This document shows, piece by piece, positions 40,909-49,927 of a stretch of DNA of 64,000 nt. The notes beneath the pieces were generated by a model. The model saw only the letters and a program-made list of their open reading frames with translations, was not told the origin of the DNA and made no database searches. How positions within the stretch are numbered: the stretch's first letter is position 1; each line of letters opens with the position of its first letter. Both the position numbers and the translations under genes were made by a program. Origin of the DNA: Fimihabitans intestinipullorum (lineage in GTDB: Bacteria; Bacillota_I; Bacilli_A; RF39; UBA660); NCBI GenBank assembly GCA_018714965.1, contig DVML01000025.1, positions 62,001 through 126,000 on the forward strand, given 5' to 3'.

Positions 40909-42178
40909 GTTTTACCTCCTTTGTTATGATATATTGTTTTGGCATTTCACGGTTGTCTTTGTTTTCTTCTAAAGAACAAATCGCATCAATTTCATTTTGA
41001 AGTAGTTCTTTTTTCTTTTTACTTGTTTCTAATTGATAGCAGTAATAACGATATTCAAGTGCATGCAATGAAACAAAGTTGCTTGCTACTTCAGATTGTT
41101 CTATTTCATGTTGATATTGTTTGAATTGATCGATATCATTAGAGAGGTAACTTAACTTTAGTAAATACCAGAGTAGATGAGGTGATTTTGTCTTGTGATA
41201 AGCGAATGTGGCATCGCTAAAAATTTGATCAAGATCTGTTTGTTTCACAAAATCTCGTTCGATTCGATTACCGTATGCGACAGCAAGTTCGTTATCCTTG
41301 TTGCGAAGATAAGATAGAGCTTGTTTCTTTTGCTTCAGATGTTTGACTAAAAATTCGTTTGGAATCTCATCTAGAAGCGTATTATTTTTCATAGAACCAC
41401 TTTCGATCAAGTAGTTGCAACTTCGAGCAAATTCAATGGTATCCGATGGAATTTTAGATAGCGTCTCTTGAAGTGATTGTCTATCTCCATGATATTGATA
41501 TAGTTTTCGATTATTTTCTAAGTCTCTTTGATAGATAAGAACTTGAATTTGTTGAACGAGTTTCATTTCACTTGAAATGTCGATTGGAAGATGTTTTTTT
41601 CTTATGTATTCATTCGCGTTTGAAAGAATAGTGTAAGCATTTCCCCAATCTCTTTCTTCGACAAAGTCACAGTAAGTATCCCACATGATTTGTAGAGGAG
41701 CATCTTTCATGTCTCTTCTATATTTGATTTCAATTGGGATAGAGTCCCATTTTCTTGGATATATCTTCATTTTATGAATCAATGACAATAAAGTAAATGT
41801 CGATTCGAAGTGGTTGTTGATGTTCTTTCTCTCTAAAATTTGAACGTGTCGTTTTAGATGAGAGTAGGCATCCTCATATTTTTCTTCGATGACATCAATT
41901 TTGAATAATTGATAGAATGTACCAGCTGAGTATGGATATATCATTTGTGCTTTTTCCAAATACTTTCGCGCTTTGGTATAATCGTTTCTTCTAAGATACA
42001 ATCGTCCTAATAGGTCGTATGCTTGATTTGTCTTATCACCGTTTTGTCGATTGTAGAGATGGAGTTTTTCCTCTATGTCGTTTAATGTCTCTTCACTTGT
42101 ATTTTCATTTAAGATGAGATTACGACATTGTTGAATAAACTTTAATGTTTCTTTTTGATTCCATGTTTTTGTTTTCAT
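40898..42178 (-). CDS. Helical-repeat (TPR-like) protein, paralogue C
   Basis: 426 aa, first gene of the three-gene operon and the most diverged. It has a clear TPR pair (YDLLGRLYLRRNDYTKARKYLEKA, given in part: LLGRLYLRRNDY) and the same architecture as A and B in the first 170 residues, with different N- and C-terminal ends. GGGAGG precedes the ATG at 42178 and TATAAT lies upstream at about 42196-42201 on the minus strand. Soluble, with no signal sequence. The family is not recognised beyond TPR-like repeats. Confidence 0.72.
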   Translation of the reverse strand: MKTKTWNQKETLKFIQQCRNLILNENTSEETLNDIEEKLHLYNRQNGDKTNQAYDLLGRLYLRRNDYTKARKYLEKAQMIYPYSAGTFYQLFKIDVIEEKYEDAYSHLKRHVQILERKNINNHFESTFTLLSLIHKMKIYPRKWDSIPIEIKYRRDMKDAPLQIMWDTYCDFVEERDWGNAYTILSNANEYIRKKHLPIDISSEMKLVQQIQVLIYQRDLENNRKLYQYHGDRQSLQETLSKIPSDTIEFARSCNYLIESGSMKNNTLLDEIPNEFLVKHLKQKKQALSYLRNKDNELAVAYGNRIERDFVKQTDLDQIFSDATFAYHKTKSPHLLWYLLKLSYLSNDIDQFKQYQHEIEQSEVASNFVSLHALEYRYYCYQLETSKKKKELLQNEIDAICSLEENKDNREMPKQYIITKEVKHAN

Positions 42179-42199
42179 TTTGCCTCCCAGTAATGTTTA

Positions 42200-42796
42200 T
42201 TATAGTACGTCGCTGATAAAAATACTATCTTTTTTTTCAATTTTAATTGTTTTCGGTTTTAATGACTGTAGAATAGATTCGCTTGACTCTATTGGTAGAT
42301 CGATTTGGTATCGGATCGCTTCACCGAAATTTTTTTCTTTTATTATAACATTTTTTAATAGGTGATCGATATCTTTTAATTGTTCGTACGAGAAAGAAAT
42401 TTCGTATCGATTTCCAGGAATCAGAGATACTGGAATTATATTTTCTAGCGCAGTTGTCATTGCTTTTGTGTAAGCTCGAACGAGTCCTCCAGCGCCTAAT
42501 TTGATTCCACCAAAGTAGCGTACTACGATCGCTAAAATGTGTTGATAGTCTTGCATTTTCAGCACATTCAACATCGGCATACCTGCTGTTTTACTCGGTT
42601 CTCCATCGTCACTGCATCTTTCGTTTTGATCGAGAATGTATGCATAGCAATAATGAGTTGCATTTGGAAACTCTTTTTTTGCTTCTAATAACGCTTCTTT
42701 TACTTCTTCGATATTATGGATGGGATAGAGAACTGTAATAAATTTTGATTTTTGAATTTCTAATTCTGATATAGATTTTTCTTTGATACTTTTCAT
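42200..42796 (-). CDS. yigZ: YigZ/IMPACT family protein
   Basis: 198 aa. The IMPACT N-domain is clear: SKFITVLYPI, FPNATHYCYAY, RCSDDGEPSKTAGMP and VVRYFGGIKLGAGGLVRAY, followed by the small ferredoxin-like C-domain. In eukaryotes IMPACT regulates Gcn2; the bacterial function is unclear, with a ribosome- or nucleotide-related role suggested. GGTGATG precedes the ATG. It is the upstream neighbour of the paralogue operon but has its own promoter. Confidence 0.92.
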   Translation of the reverse strand: MKSIKEKSISELEIQKSKFITVLYPIHNIEEVKEALLEAKKEFPNATHYCYAYILDQNERCSDDGEPSKTAGMPMLNVLKMQDYQHILAIVVRYFGGIKLGAGGLVRAYTKAMTTALENIIPVSLIPGNRYEISFSYEQLKDIDHLLKNVIIKEKNFGEAIRYQIDLPIESSESILQSLKPKTIKIEKKDSIFISDVL

Positions 42797-42811
42797 GTCA
42801 TCACCATTTTT

Positions 42812-42840
42812 ATTGTAACCTATATTTCATCCTTTGACAA
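42812..42840 (-). promoter_or_regulatory. Promoter of yigZ (minus strand)
   Basis: TTGTCA (42835-42840 on the minus strand), 17 bp, TACAAT (42812-42817). Its -35 box overlaps that of the divergent plus-strand promoter. Confidence 0.65.
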
Positions 42841-42861
42841 TTTTTTTTCATATGATAGAAT
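42834..42861 (+). promoter_or_regulatory. Promoter of the CYTH-like gene (plus strand)
   Basis: TTGACA (42834-42839), 16 bp, TAGAAT (42856-42861). It shares five bases with the -35 of the divergent yigZ promoter. Confidence 0.65.
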
Positions 42862-42875
42862 GGAGATATAAAGGT

Positions 42876-43433
42876 ATGGTGGTTGGGGTGCATAAATTAG
42901 AACAAAGAACGTTTATCGATAAGAAAACATATGAAAATATCGTACAATTTTTAGAGGAACATGCGACAGTAAAAGAATCAAAACGACAGATTATTTATAA
43001 ATATCGATGTACTTATGATTTTCGTGCGTTGGTAGAAAAAGATCGAATGGTTTTACGTATGAGAAAGGGAAATGTCGATGAAGATATTCTCGTTGCGGTA
43101 TCGTATGAGGATCATGAAAAGATGCTCGATATTTTAAGGCTATTAGGACATACACTTGATACAAAGTGGTATCGCCTGCGTAAGCTATTTACGTATCAAG
43201 ATTTAGAGATTACGCTCGATAAGACATTCCGCTATGGATATGTTATAAGTGTATCGATCGAATTGCCAAGAGATCAGGTTAAGGACGGTACTGAAAAGTT
43301 ATATCACTTTTTTGAACAGTTCCACATCGTGTTAACGTCACCAGAACAGTTTTATCAGCAGTATCATCACTATCTAACGAATTGGTATGAATATACGAAA
43401 GATATCGATGATTCTACCTTTTTTGAGAAGTAG
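42876..43433 (+). CDS. CYTH-domain-like protein
   Basis: 185 aa from ATG 42876; GTG 42888 is an alternative and would give a better-placed leader. The pattern LEQRTFIDKKTYE, YRCTYDFRALVEKDRMVLRMRKG, KWYRLRKLFTYQDLEITLDKTFRYG and VSIELPRDQ (each quoted in part) fits the CYTH triphosphatase fold: charged strands followed by a lineage-typical ILD-G turn. The first ExExK motif is degenerate (LEQRT), so metal-dependent triphosphatase activity is doubtful. It has its own divergent promoter and a terminator. Confidence 0.55.
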   Translation: MVVGVHKLEQRTFIDKKTYENIVQFLEEHATVKESKRQIIYKYRCTYDFRALVEKDRMVLRMRKGNVDEDILVAVSYEDHEKMLDILRLLGHTLDTKWYRLRKLFTYQDLEITLDKTFRYGYVISVSIELPRDQVKDGTEKLYHFFEQFHIVLTSPEQFYQQYHHYLTNWYEYTKDIDDSTFFEK

Positions 43434-43454
43434 CGTGTGCAACTTCTTTTTTTA
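43426..43454 (+). terminator. Terminator after the CYTH-like gene
   Basis: AGAAGT(A)GC / GC(A)ACTTCT with a GTGT loop and a seven-T run. Confidence 0.8.
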
Positions 43455-43463
43455 TTACAAATT

Positions 43464-43472
43464 TGTTATAAT
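43464..43472 (+). promoter_or_regulatory. Extended -10 promoter of uvrC
   Basis: TGTTATAAT (TGn plus TATAAT at 43467-43472); the -35 region is only T-rich. Confidence 0.5.
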
Positions 43473-43496
43473 ATAGGCACGTAGGGGATGGTATGT

Positions 43497-45272
43497 ATGA
43501 AACAAAAATTATCACTCGTGCCACAAAAACCAGGATGTTATCTCATGAAAAACAAAGATGGAGTGATCATCTATGTTGGTAAGGCAAAGAAGTTAAAAAA
43601 TAGATTAAGTTCTTATTTTCGCGGAACTCATACTGGAAAGACAGCTCGTCTGGTAAGCGAGATTGCCGATTTTGAATATATGGTTGTCGGAAGTGAGACA
43701 GAAGCATTTATTTTAGAGTTAAATTTAATTAAAAAATACGATCCAAAATATAATATCTTATTGCGAGATGATAAAAGCTATCCGTATATCGAACTTACGG
43801 AGGAAGCGGTACCTAGACTCTTGGTCGTACGTAATATCAATCGTAAGAAAAATCGTCATACGAAATTATATGGACCATATCCAAACGTGAGTGCGGCTCG
43901 CTCTGTTGTCAATTTATTGAATCGAATGTATCCTTTGAGAAAGTGTCGAACATTTCAGAAAAAGCCATGTCTTTACTATCATATAGGGCAATGTTTAGGA
44001 TATTGTACGTATCAAGTGTCCAAAGATAAAATTGACGAAATGGTCAGAGATATCCAAAGATTCTTAAAGGGAGATCATACGTTAATTACGGAGAAGATCA
44101 AGTCGGAAATGCTTGCGGAAAGTATGAAAATGAATTACGAGAAAGCTCAGGAATTAAAAGAACTTCTCTCTTATATTGAAACGACACTTTCAAAACAGAA
44201 AGTGGAAATTCAAGACGATGTCGATCGAGATATTTTTGGATATTACGAAGAAAAAGGATATTTATCTATTCAATGTTTCTTTGTAAGAGGAGGAAAGATT
44301 TTAGAAAGACATAGTCATATCTTTCCAATTGTCGATGAAGTAGGAGAGGAACTTACACGGTACATTGCTAAATTCTACGAGAAAAACGTATTATTACCTA
44401 AAGAAATTTTAGTGCCAGATCAAGTCGATACGGAACTATTGGAGTCTGTGTTAGGAGTTACGGTTCACGTTCCGATCCGTGGAGTAAAGAAAAACATGGT
44501 TTTAATGGCGTGCGATAATGCGAAGATTGCGATGAATGAAAAATTTGAATTAATCCAAAAGGATGAGGAAAGAACGACACTTGCTAACCAAGAACTTCAA
44601 AATATCTTACACCTCGATCATTTGGATCGCATCGAACTATTTGACAATTCTAATTTGTTTGGATCTTACAACGTTTCTGGGATGGTCGTGTTTGTAGATG
44701 GAAAACCAAGTAAAAACGATTATCGGAAATTTAAAATTACCGTCGATCAAAACGATGATTATGGAACGATGCGCGAAGTAATTTATCGTAGGTATTTCCG
44801 TGTTTTAAAAGATGGGCTGACACGTCCAGATTTGATCATTGTCGATGGAGGAATCGGTCAGATGCATGTCGCTAGGGAAGTACTTGCTAGTTTAGGAATG
44901 AATATTCCTGTCGTAGGGCTTAAAAAGGATGATCACCATGCTACAAGTAAACTTCTGGCTTTCGACCCGATCGTGGAAATCGATATCAATAAGCGAAGTA
45001 ATCTCTTTTACTATTTAGAGCGAATGCAGGACGAAGTACATAATTATACAATTCATTATCACAAACAAATTCGTAGTAAAGGGGCATTAGAAAGCGTATT
45101 GGATCACGTAGAAGGAATCGGGGAAAAGAGAAAGAAAGAACTTCTAAAAAGATATCGAACGACGACGAAGTTGAAATCGCTCAGTGTCGATGAATTAAAA
45201 GAAATTTTACCAGAGAAAGTCGCTTTCAATCTATATGAATTTTTACAGGCGATGGACGAAGAAAAGAAATAG
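43497..45272 (+). CDS. uvrC: Excinuclease ABC subunit C
   Basis: Makes both incisions in nucleotide excision repair. 591 aa: GIY-YIG nuclease at the N-terminus (PGCYLMKNKDGVIIYVGKAKKL, quoted in part: GVIIYVGKAKKLKNRL), a Cys-containing region (CLYYHIGQCLGYC), the UVR motif (NYEKAQELKELLSYI), the RNase H-like nuclease (IELFDNSNLFG, LIIVDGGIGQM) and C-terminal HhH (VEGIGEKRKKELL). The ATG at 43497 is chosen because the GGGG ribosome site abuts the earlier ATG at 43488. Confidence 0.97.
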   Translation: MKQKLSLVPQKPGCYLMKNKDGVIIYVGKAKKLKNRLSSYFRGTHTGKTARLVSEIADFEYMVVGSETEAFILELNLIKKYDPKYNILLRDDKSYPYIELTEEAVPRLLVVRNINRKKNRHTKLYGPYPNVSAARSVVNLLNRMYPLRKCRTFQKKPCLYYHIGQCLGYCTYQVSKDKIDEMVRDIQRFLKGDHTLITEKIKSEMLAESMKMNYEKAQELKELLSYIETTLSKQKVEIQDDVDRDIFGYYEEKGYLSIQCFFVRGGKILERHSHIFPIVDEVGEELTRYIAKFYEKNVLLPKEILVPDQVDTELLESVLGVTVHVPIRGVKKNMVLMACDNAKIAMNEKFELIQKDEERTTLANQELQNILHLDHLDRIELFDNSNLFGSYNVSGMVVFVDGKPSKNDYRKFKITVDQNDDYGTMREVIYRRYFRVLKDGLTRPDLIIVDGGIGQMHVAREVLASLGMNIPVVGLKKDDHHATSKLLAFDPIVEIDINKRSNLFYYLERMQDEVHNYTIHYHKQIRSKGALESVLDHVEGIGEKRKKELLKRYRTTTKLKSLSVDELKEILPEKVAFNLYEFLQAMDEEKK

Positions 45273-45276
45273 ATAT

Positions 45277-45303
45277 TACCAAGGAATTTTTCTTGGTTTT
45301 TCT
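45277..45303 (+). terminator. Terminator after uvrC
   Basis: TACCAAG / CTTGGT with a T-rich loop, then TTTTTC. Confidence 0.72.
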
Positions 45304-45347
45304 TTGGAATCAATGAATTTGTGGTACAATGGTAGTAGGTGAGAACA

Positions 45348-47144
45348 ATGTCGAAAATTAAAATTATGGATGAAATACTTGCAAATAAAATCGCAGCAGG
45401 TGAGGTTGTTGAACGAAGTGCATCTGTCGTCAAAGAGCTCGTTGAAAATAGTATCGATGCTGGGAGTACGGAGATCAAAGTAGAAGTGATCGATGCTGGA
45501 ACGAAAGAAGTCAAAGTAACAGATAATGGTGTTGGAATGGAAAAAGAAGATGCGATGCTTGCTTTTTCCCGGCATGCGACGAGTAAACTTTTACGTGAGG
45601 AAGATTTATATCACATTGCAACATTAGGGTTCCGTGGAGAAGCGCTTCCATCGATTGCCAGTGTGAGCGAAATCACCTTAAAGACTTCAACAGGAGAAAT
45701 TGGTACTGTCGTTGAATTAAGTGGAGGACATGTTACTTCTGTTACACGTGGAGATGCCCGCAAAGGAACGATTTTATCGGTTCGTAACTTATTTTATAAT
45801 ACCCCTGCAAGATTAAAGCACATTAAAAGCTTACAAGCAGAACTTGCCGTTATGACAGATTATATGAATAAAATTGCGCTATCTCATCCGAAGGTCAAAT
45901 TTACATTTTCCAATAATGGGCATATTATTTTAAAGACAGATGGATCAGGAGATATTTTAAAGACAATTCACAATATATATGGATTAGAAATCACAAAGAA
46001 AATGCTCTTTGTAGAAGGGGAAAATGATGATTACACAGTAGAAGGATATATTTCACTTCCAGAAGTACATCGTTCAACTAGAAATCATATGGTAACGCTC
46101 GTCAATGGGAGAGTCGTAAGAAACATGGAACTCAACCGTGTCATCAACGACGCTTATCATTCGTATAAACCAGATAATCGTTATCCAATTGTCGTTTTGA
46201 ATATCGAAGTAGATCCAAGCTTGATCGATGTAAATATTCACCCGACGAAGCAGGATATCAAATTTAGTAAACTCGATCAATTATCAAGTTTAATTACAGA
46301 AATGATCCGTACAAAGTTATCGAAGAGAACATTGATTCCTCATATTAAAGTAGAAGAAGAGGAAAAAGTAGTAAAAGAAAAGCCAAAATACGAAACATTG
46401 ACGCTTGATTTTGATATGCCAGTAAGTGAATCAGAAACGACGTATCAAGTGAACGATGACTTCATTTCCGCTCCAAAAGAAGAAGAGGAAAAGGAAGAAG
46501 AAAACGATGCAATTTTTACAGAAGATGTAGAAGAAAAGAAAGAACGTCTACCTATGATTTATCCAGTGGGTGTCGTACATGGAACTTACGTTATCTGTCA
46601 AAATGAACTTGGTATGTACATGATGGACCAACACGCAGCCAAGGAACGCGTCAATTACGAAAAATTTAAACGTGAGATGGGAGAACCGAATCAGACTGCG
46701 ATTGCGATGTTAATTCCTCTTACGATCGAACTATCGAATCAAGAATTTATGTTATTAAAACAACACATGGAAGTGTTGGAACGTTTAAAATTTAAAATCG
46801 AAGAATTTGGTGTAAATTCTATTATCGTAAAAGAACATCCGACTTGGTTACCGAATGGGTATGAAGAACAGGCAATTCGAAAAATTATCGAAATCGTATT
46901 GCAGATCGGCGATAAATTTTCAATCGAGAAATTTAACGAACGCGTTGCGACGATGATGAGTTGTAAACTTGCAATTAAGGCAAACGACTATGTATCGACG
47001 GAAGAATTAGAACAGTTGATTGCAGATTTACGCAATTGTGATAATCCTTTCCATTGTCCACATGGTCGTCCGACGATTATTTTTTACTCTAATTACGACT
47101 TAGAAAAATTATTTAAAAGAAGTGGGTTTGATCAATTAGTTTAA
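45348..47144 (+). CDS. mutL: DNA mismatch repair protein MutL
   Basis: 598 aa. The N-terminal GHKL ATPase shows IAAGEVVERSASVVKELVENS (in part: AAGEVVERSASVVKELVE), DNGVGM and TLGFRGEALPSIASV. The C-terminal domain carries the endonuclease motif DQHAAKERVNYE (DQHAx2Ex4E) and CPHGRP, so this is the nicking type of MutL expected in a bacterium without MutH. The ATG at 45348 follows AGGTGAG. mutS, usually adjacent, is not in the window; uvrC precedes it. Confidence 0.96.
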   Translation: MSKIKIMDEILANKIAAGEVVERSASVVKELVENSIDAGSTEIKVEVIDAGTKEVKVTDNGVGMEKEDAMLAFSRHATSKLLREEDLYHIATLGFRGEALPSIASVSEITLKTSTGEIGTVVELSGGHVTSVTRGDARKGTILSVRNLFYNTPARLKHIKSLQAELAVMTDYMNKIALSHPKVKFTFSNNGHIILKTDGSGDILKTIHNIYGLEITKKMLFVEGENDDYTVEGYISLPEVHRSTRNHMVTLVNGRVVRNMELNRVINDAYHSYKPDNRYPIVVLNIEVDPSLIDVNIHPTKQDIKFSKLDQLSSLITEMIRTKLSKRTLIPHIKVEEEEKVVKEKPKYETLTLDFDMPVSESETTYQVNDDFISAPKEEEEKEEENDAIFTEDVEEKKERLPMIYPVGVVHGTYVICQNELGMYMMDQHAAKERVNYEKFKREMGEPNQTAIAMLIPLTIELSNQEFMLLKQHMEVLERLKFKIEEFGVNSIIVKEHPTWLPNGYEEQAIRKIIEIVLQIGDKFSIEKFNERVATMMSCKLAIKANDYVSTEELEQLIADLRNCDNPFHCPHGRPTIIFYSNYDLEKLFKRSGFDQLV

Positions 47145-47200
47145 CTATTGTCTTTCTATTTGTCAGGTGTTATAATGATAAAGCTTGAAGGAGGTGCACC

Positions 47201-47416
47201 ATGAAGATAAAATTATTTGAAGCTGTTACAAACCGCATTCCGATGCTTTCTCATTTAACGACGATTCGAACTCCATTATCTATTGATGAGAAGATCAATA
47301 TGAAACATGGGGGAAATGGATATCGTTCCATTTATGAACAGAGAAAAGAAGCTTCTAAGGCACGAAATGCATATGTAAAAACATATATGACTCCAAATGG
47401 TAGAAGAGGAAGATAA
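47201..47416 (+). CDS. Small basic hypothetical protein
   Basis: 71 aa, rich in Arg, Lys and Asn, ending in PNGRRGR. A strong GAAGGAGGTG site and a TATAAT (with TGT before it, about 47170-47177) precede the ATG; a 10-bp terminator follows. No domain recognised. The good expression signals support a real gene; the basic tail suggests nucleic-acid or ribosome contact, but that is a guess. Confidence 0.7.
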   Translation: MKIKLFEAVTNRIPMLSHLTTIRTPLSIDEKINMKHGGNGYRSIYEQRKEASKARNAYVKTYMTPNGRRGR

Positions 47417-47441
47417 AAAGCATCCTGAAGATGCTTTTTTA
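47415..47441. terminator. Bidirectional terminator
   Basis: Stem AAAAAGCATC / GATGCTTTTT with a CTGAA loop. It serves the plus-strand gene ending at 47416 and the minus-strand gene ending at 47439. Confidence 0.88.
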
Positions 47442-47609
47442 TTGTAATCTTTTCGTTAGTTCTAAATAGTGTTTGATATGTAAATGTGCCATTTGATGTA
47501 ACAATAGTTTCATTTCTGGATCTTTGATTTTCGCTTCATAATCATAACATTTTTGAGCACATTCAAAATTCCAGTCTAACATATTTCCAATCTCTTTGAT
47601 AGGATCCAT
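47439..47609 (-). CDS. Small helical protein (56 aa), possible spore protein
   Basis: This short gene on the minus strand reads MDPIKEIGNMLDWNFECAQ and continues for 56 residues, ending LELTKRLQ. AAAGGGGGA sits 7 nt before the ATG. It is probably two helices (His-rich in the middle, LLLHQMAHLHIKHYLE), a pattern like small ferritin-like or CotF-type spore proteins, but I cannot assign a family. It shares the downstream terminator with the gene on the other strand. A sigma-G-like promoter lies upstream. Confidence 0.68.
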   Translation of the reverse strand: MDPIKEIGNMLDWNFECAQKCYDYEAKIKDPEMKLLLHQMAHLHIKHYLELTKRLQ

Positions 47610-47627
47610 TTGATTCCCCCTTTATTT

Positions 47628-47657
47628 TGTTATGAGAAAATGAATTTATTTTTATAC
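47628..47657 (-). promoter_or_regulatory. Candidate sigma-G-type promoter of gene 47439..47609
   Basis: On the minus strand GTATA (47653-47657), 18 bp, CATAACA (47628-47634), compared with the Bacillus sigma-G pattern GHATR-N18-CATNHTA (one mismatch in the -10). Confidence 0.35.
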
Positions 47658-47666
47658 AATAAAATC

Positions 47667-47695
47667 TACAAAAGATAAATGACATATGATATAAT
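47667..47695 (+). promoter_or_regulatory. Promoter of proS
   Basis: TACAAA (47667-47672), 17 bp, TATAAT (47690-47695) with a TGA extended -10. Confidence 0.6.
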
Positions 47696-47720
47696 ATGGA
47701 TATCGTGAGGAGGATGTTCT

Positions 47721-49406
47721 ATGAAATTAAAACATAGTTTTTTCTATACATTAAGAGAAGATGCAAAAGATGAGGAATCTAGAAGTGGTAATTTGTTGAT
47801 TCGTGCTGGAATGATTAAAAAGACGAGCAATGGTATTTATATGACGATGCCAATGGGAAAGCAAGTCGTTAGTAAAATTGAAGCGATTGTACGAGAGGAA
47901 ATGAATCGTACAGGAGCACAAGAATTACATATGCCTGCTTTGATTTTATCTGAAATCTATGAGAATTCTGGTAGAAGAGAAGCCTTTGGTGCAAATATGT
48001 TTGCTTTGAAGGATCGTTATCAAAAAAATTACGTATTAGGACCAACTCATGAAGAATTGTTTGCGATGGCAGGAATGATGCATGGTGCTTCCTATAAGGA
48101 TTTCCCATATAATCTTTATCAGATTCAAACGAAATTTCGCGATGAGACTAGACCTCGCTTTGGTTTGATTCGTACGCGTGAATTTACGATGAAAGATGCT
48201 TATTCTTATGATGTTGATTATGAAGGATTGGATGTTTCTTATCAGAAGATGTTCCAGGCATACCAAAAAGCATTTGATCGTATGGGAATTACTTATAAAA
48301 TCGTCAAAGCTGATACGGGAGCAATGGGTGGATTATTGAGTGAAGAATTTCAAGCGATTACACCGATAGGAGAAGATACTGTCGTATATTGTAAACACTG
48401 TGATTTTGCAAGTAATTTAGAAATTACGCCAGTTGTATTAAAAGATGGTGAAGCGGCTGAAGAAAAGGAAATGAACACTGTAGCGACACCGAATGCCAAA
48501 ACAATAGAGGAAGTTGCAAACTATTTTGGAGCATCACCAGATCGTTTTGTAAAAACGCTGATTTATAAAGTTGATGGAAAACTTATGGCTTTCTTATTGC
48601 GAGGGGATCGCGAATTAAATGAGACAAAGGCAATGAAATTATGTCATGCGCAAGAAATTGAACTTGCATCTTTTGATGAGGTGAGAGAGGTAACAAAAGC
48701 AGAAGTCGGATTTGCAGGACCAGTAGGATTAACGATACCAATTATTATGGATCAAGAAGTTGCTCAAATGAAGAATTTTATTTGTGGTGCTAATAAAACA
48801 GATCATCATATCGAAAATGTAAATGTGAAAGATTTTAAAGCAACAATGACGGGAGATATTGCAGAAGTACATGTTGGAGATGTTTGTCCAGAGTGTGGAA
48901 AACCACTCTCATTTGAAAAAGCTATCGAAGTTGGAAATACGTTTAAATTAGGAACAAAATATGCTGAAAAGATGGGATTAAAATTTTTGGATAGAGAAAA
49001 TAATCTACAACCTGTTGTAATGGGATCATACGGAATTGGACTTGAACGTTGTATGGCTGCAATCGTAGAACAAAATAATGATGAAGATGGTATTATATGG
49101 CCAGTTTCTGTTGCACCATATCAGGTTGGTATTGTGTTAATTAACGAGAAAGATGACGTACAAGCTACAAAAGCAGAAGAGCTATATCAGATGTTGACTG
49201 ATTTAGGATATGACGTTTTATTAGATGATCGTGATGAAAGACCAGGGGTCAAGTTTAAAGATATGGATTTAATTGGACTTCCAATTCGAATTACCATTGG
49301 AAAGAAGATTCATGACAATATGGTTGAATGGAAAAATAGAAAAACGAAAGAGTCTTTTGATTTATCATTTGACAAGGTAGAAAAAAAGATCAAAGAATTG
49401 ATCTAA
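47721..49406 (+). CDS. proS: Prolyl-tRNA synthetase
   Basis: 561 aa, bacterial-type class II synthetase. Motif 2 region TKFRDETRPRFGLIRTREFTMKDAYS (quoted in part: FRDETRPRFGLIRTREF) and motif 3 GSYGIGLERCM are intact. The YbaK-like editing insertion occupies about residues 225-385 (ASPDRFVKTLIYKVDGK, RGDRELNETK, GFAGPVG). The C-terminal anticodon domain contains DDRDERPGVKFKDMDLIG. GAGGAGG precedes the ATG. No T-box-like leader fits in the short upstream region. Confidence 0.97.
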   Translation: MKLKHSFFYTLREDAKDEESRSGNLLIRAGMIKKTSNGIYMTMPMGKQVVSKIEAIVREEMNRTGAQELHMPALILSEIYENSGRREAFGANMFALKDRYQKNYVLGPTHEELFAMAGMMHGASYKDFPYNLYQIQTKFRDETRPRFGLIRTREFTMKDAYSYDVDYEGLDVSYQKMFQAYQKAFDRMGITYKIVKADTGAMGGLLSEEFQAITPIGEDTVVYCKHCDFASNLEITPVVLKDGEAAEEKEMNTVATPNAKTIEEVANYFGASPDRFVKTLIYKVDGKLMAFLLRGDRELNETKAMKLCHAQEIELASFDEVREVTKAEVGFAGPVGLTIPIIMDQEVAQMKNFICGANKTDHHIENVNVKDFKATMTGDIAEVHVGDVCPECGKPLSFEKAIEVGNTFKLGTKYAEKMGLKFLDRENNLQPVVMGSYGIGLERCMAAIVEQNNDEDGIIWPVSVAPYQVGIVLINEKDDVQATKAEELYQMLTDLGYDVLLDDRDERPGVKFKDMDLIGLPIRITIGKKIHDNMVEWKNRKTKESFDLSFDKVEKKIKELI

Positions 49407-49465
49407 GAAAGAAATTTCGACAAAAAAAGAACCGAGTAGATGGAATAATTGAGATAGGTGATAAA

Positions 49466-49927
49466 ATGAAAAAATATATTACTCCTATCTTGTGTTCTAT
49501 TTGTCTTGGTTTTTTCATGGGATTTTTCCTATGTAATCAATATGAAGGTAAGGTTGATTTAAAAACAGTATTTTCCGAGAGTGAACCACTTTATTTTTTA
49601 CAGAGTGGTGTCTATTCGAGTTTGGAAAGTATGCAGGAAAATGTTGCTAACTTAAGTAATTATATTTATACCGAGGAAGAGGGAAAGTACTATGTTTATA
49701 TTGGAATTACATCTTCTGAAGCAAACGTCGATAAATTAAAAGGAATTTATCAACAGATGGGGTATTCTATTTATAGCAAGCAACTAGATGTGAGTAATGC
49801 TAACTTTATTACGTTCGTGAAAGAATGTGATCAAATGTTAACAGCAACGACAGAGCAGAATGCAATTTTAAAGATCGAACAAGAGGTGCTTGCAAGTTAT
49901 GAAAAGATGGTGATTCAAAAACATTAA
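49466..49927 (+). CDS. Membrane-anchored SPOR-like protein
   Basis: 153 aa with one N-terminal helix (residues 5-25), then a SPOR-like fold: YFLQSGVYSSLESMQENVANL, YYVYIGITSSEANVDKLKGIY and MGYSIYSKQL (each matching the repeat pattern of SPOR domains; first quoted part is 21 positions in the gene, here shortened in meaning to the YFLQSGVY start). SPOR domains bind denuded glycan strands at division or spore septa. AGGTGAT precedes the ATG. It overlaps the proposed start of radC by 5 nt. Confidence 0.78.
   Translation: MKKYITPILCSICLGFFMGFFLCNQYEGKVDLKTVFSESEPLYFLQSGVYSSLESMQENVANLSNYIYTEEEGKYYVYIGITSSEANVDKLKGIYQQMGYSIYSKQLDVSNANFITFVKECDQMLTATTEQNAILKIEQEVLASYEKMVIQKH

Noticed and set aside
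47442..47720. T-box or other riboswitch before proS
   Set aside because: The promoter is only about 25 nt before the ATG, so there is no room for a leader; the gap holds a minus-strand gene instead.
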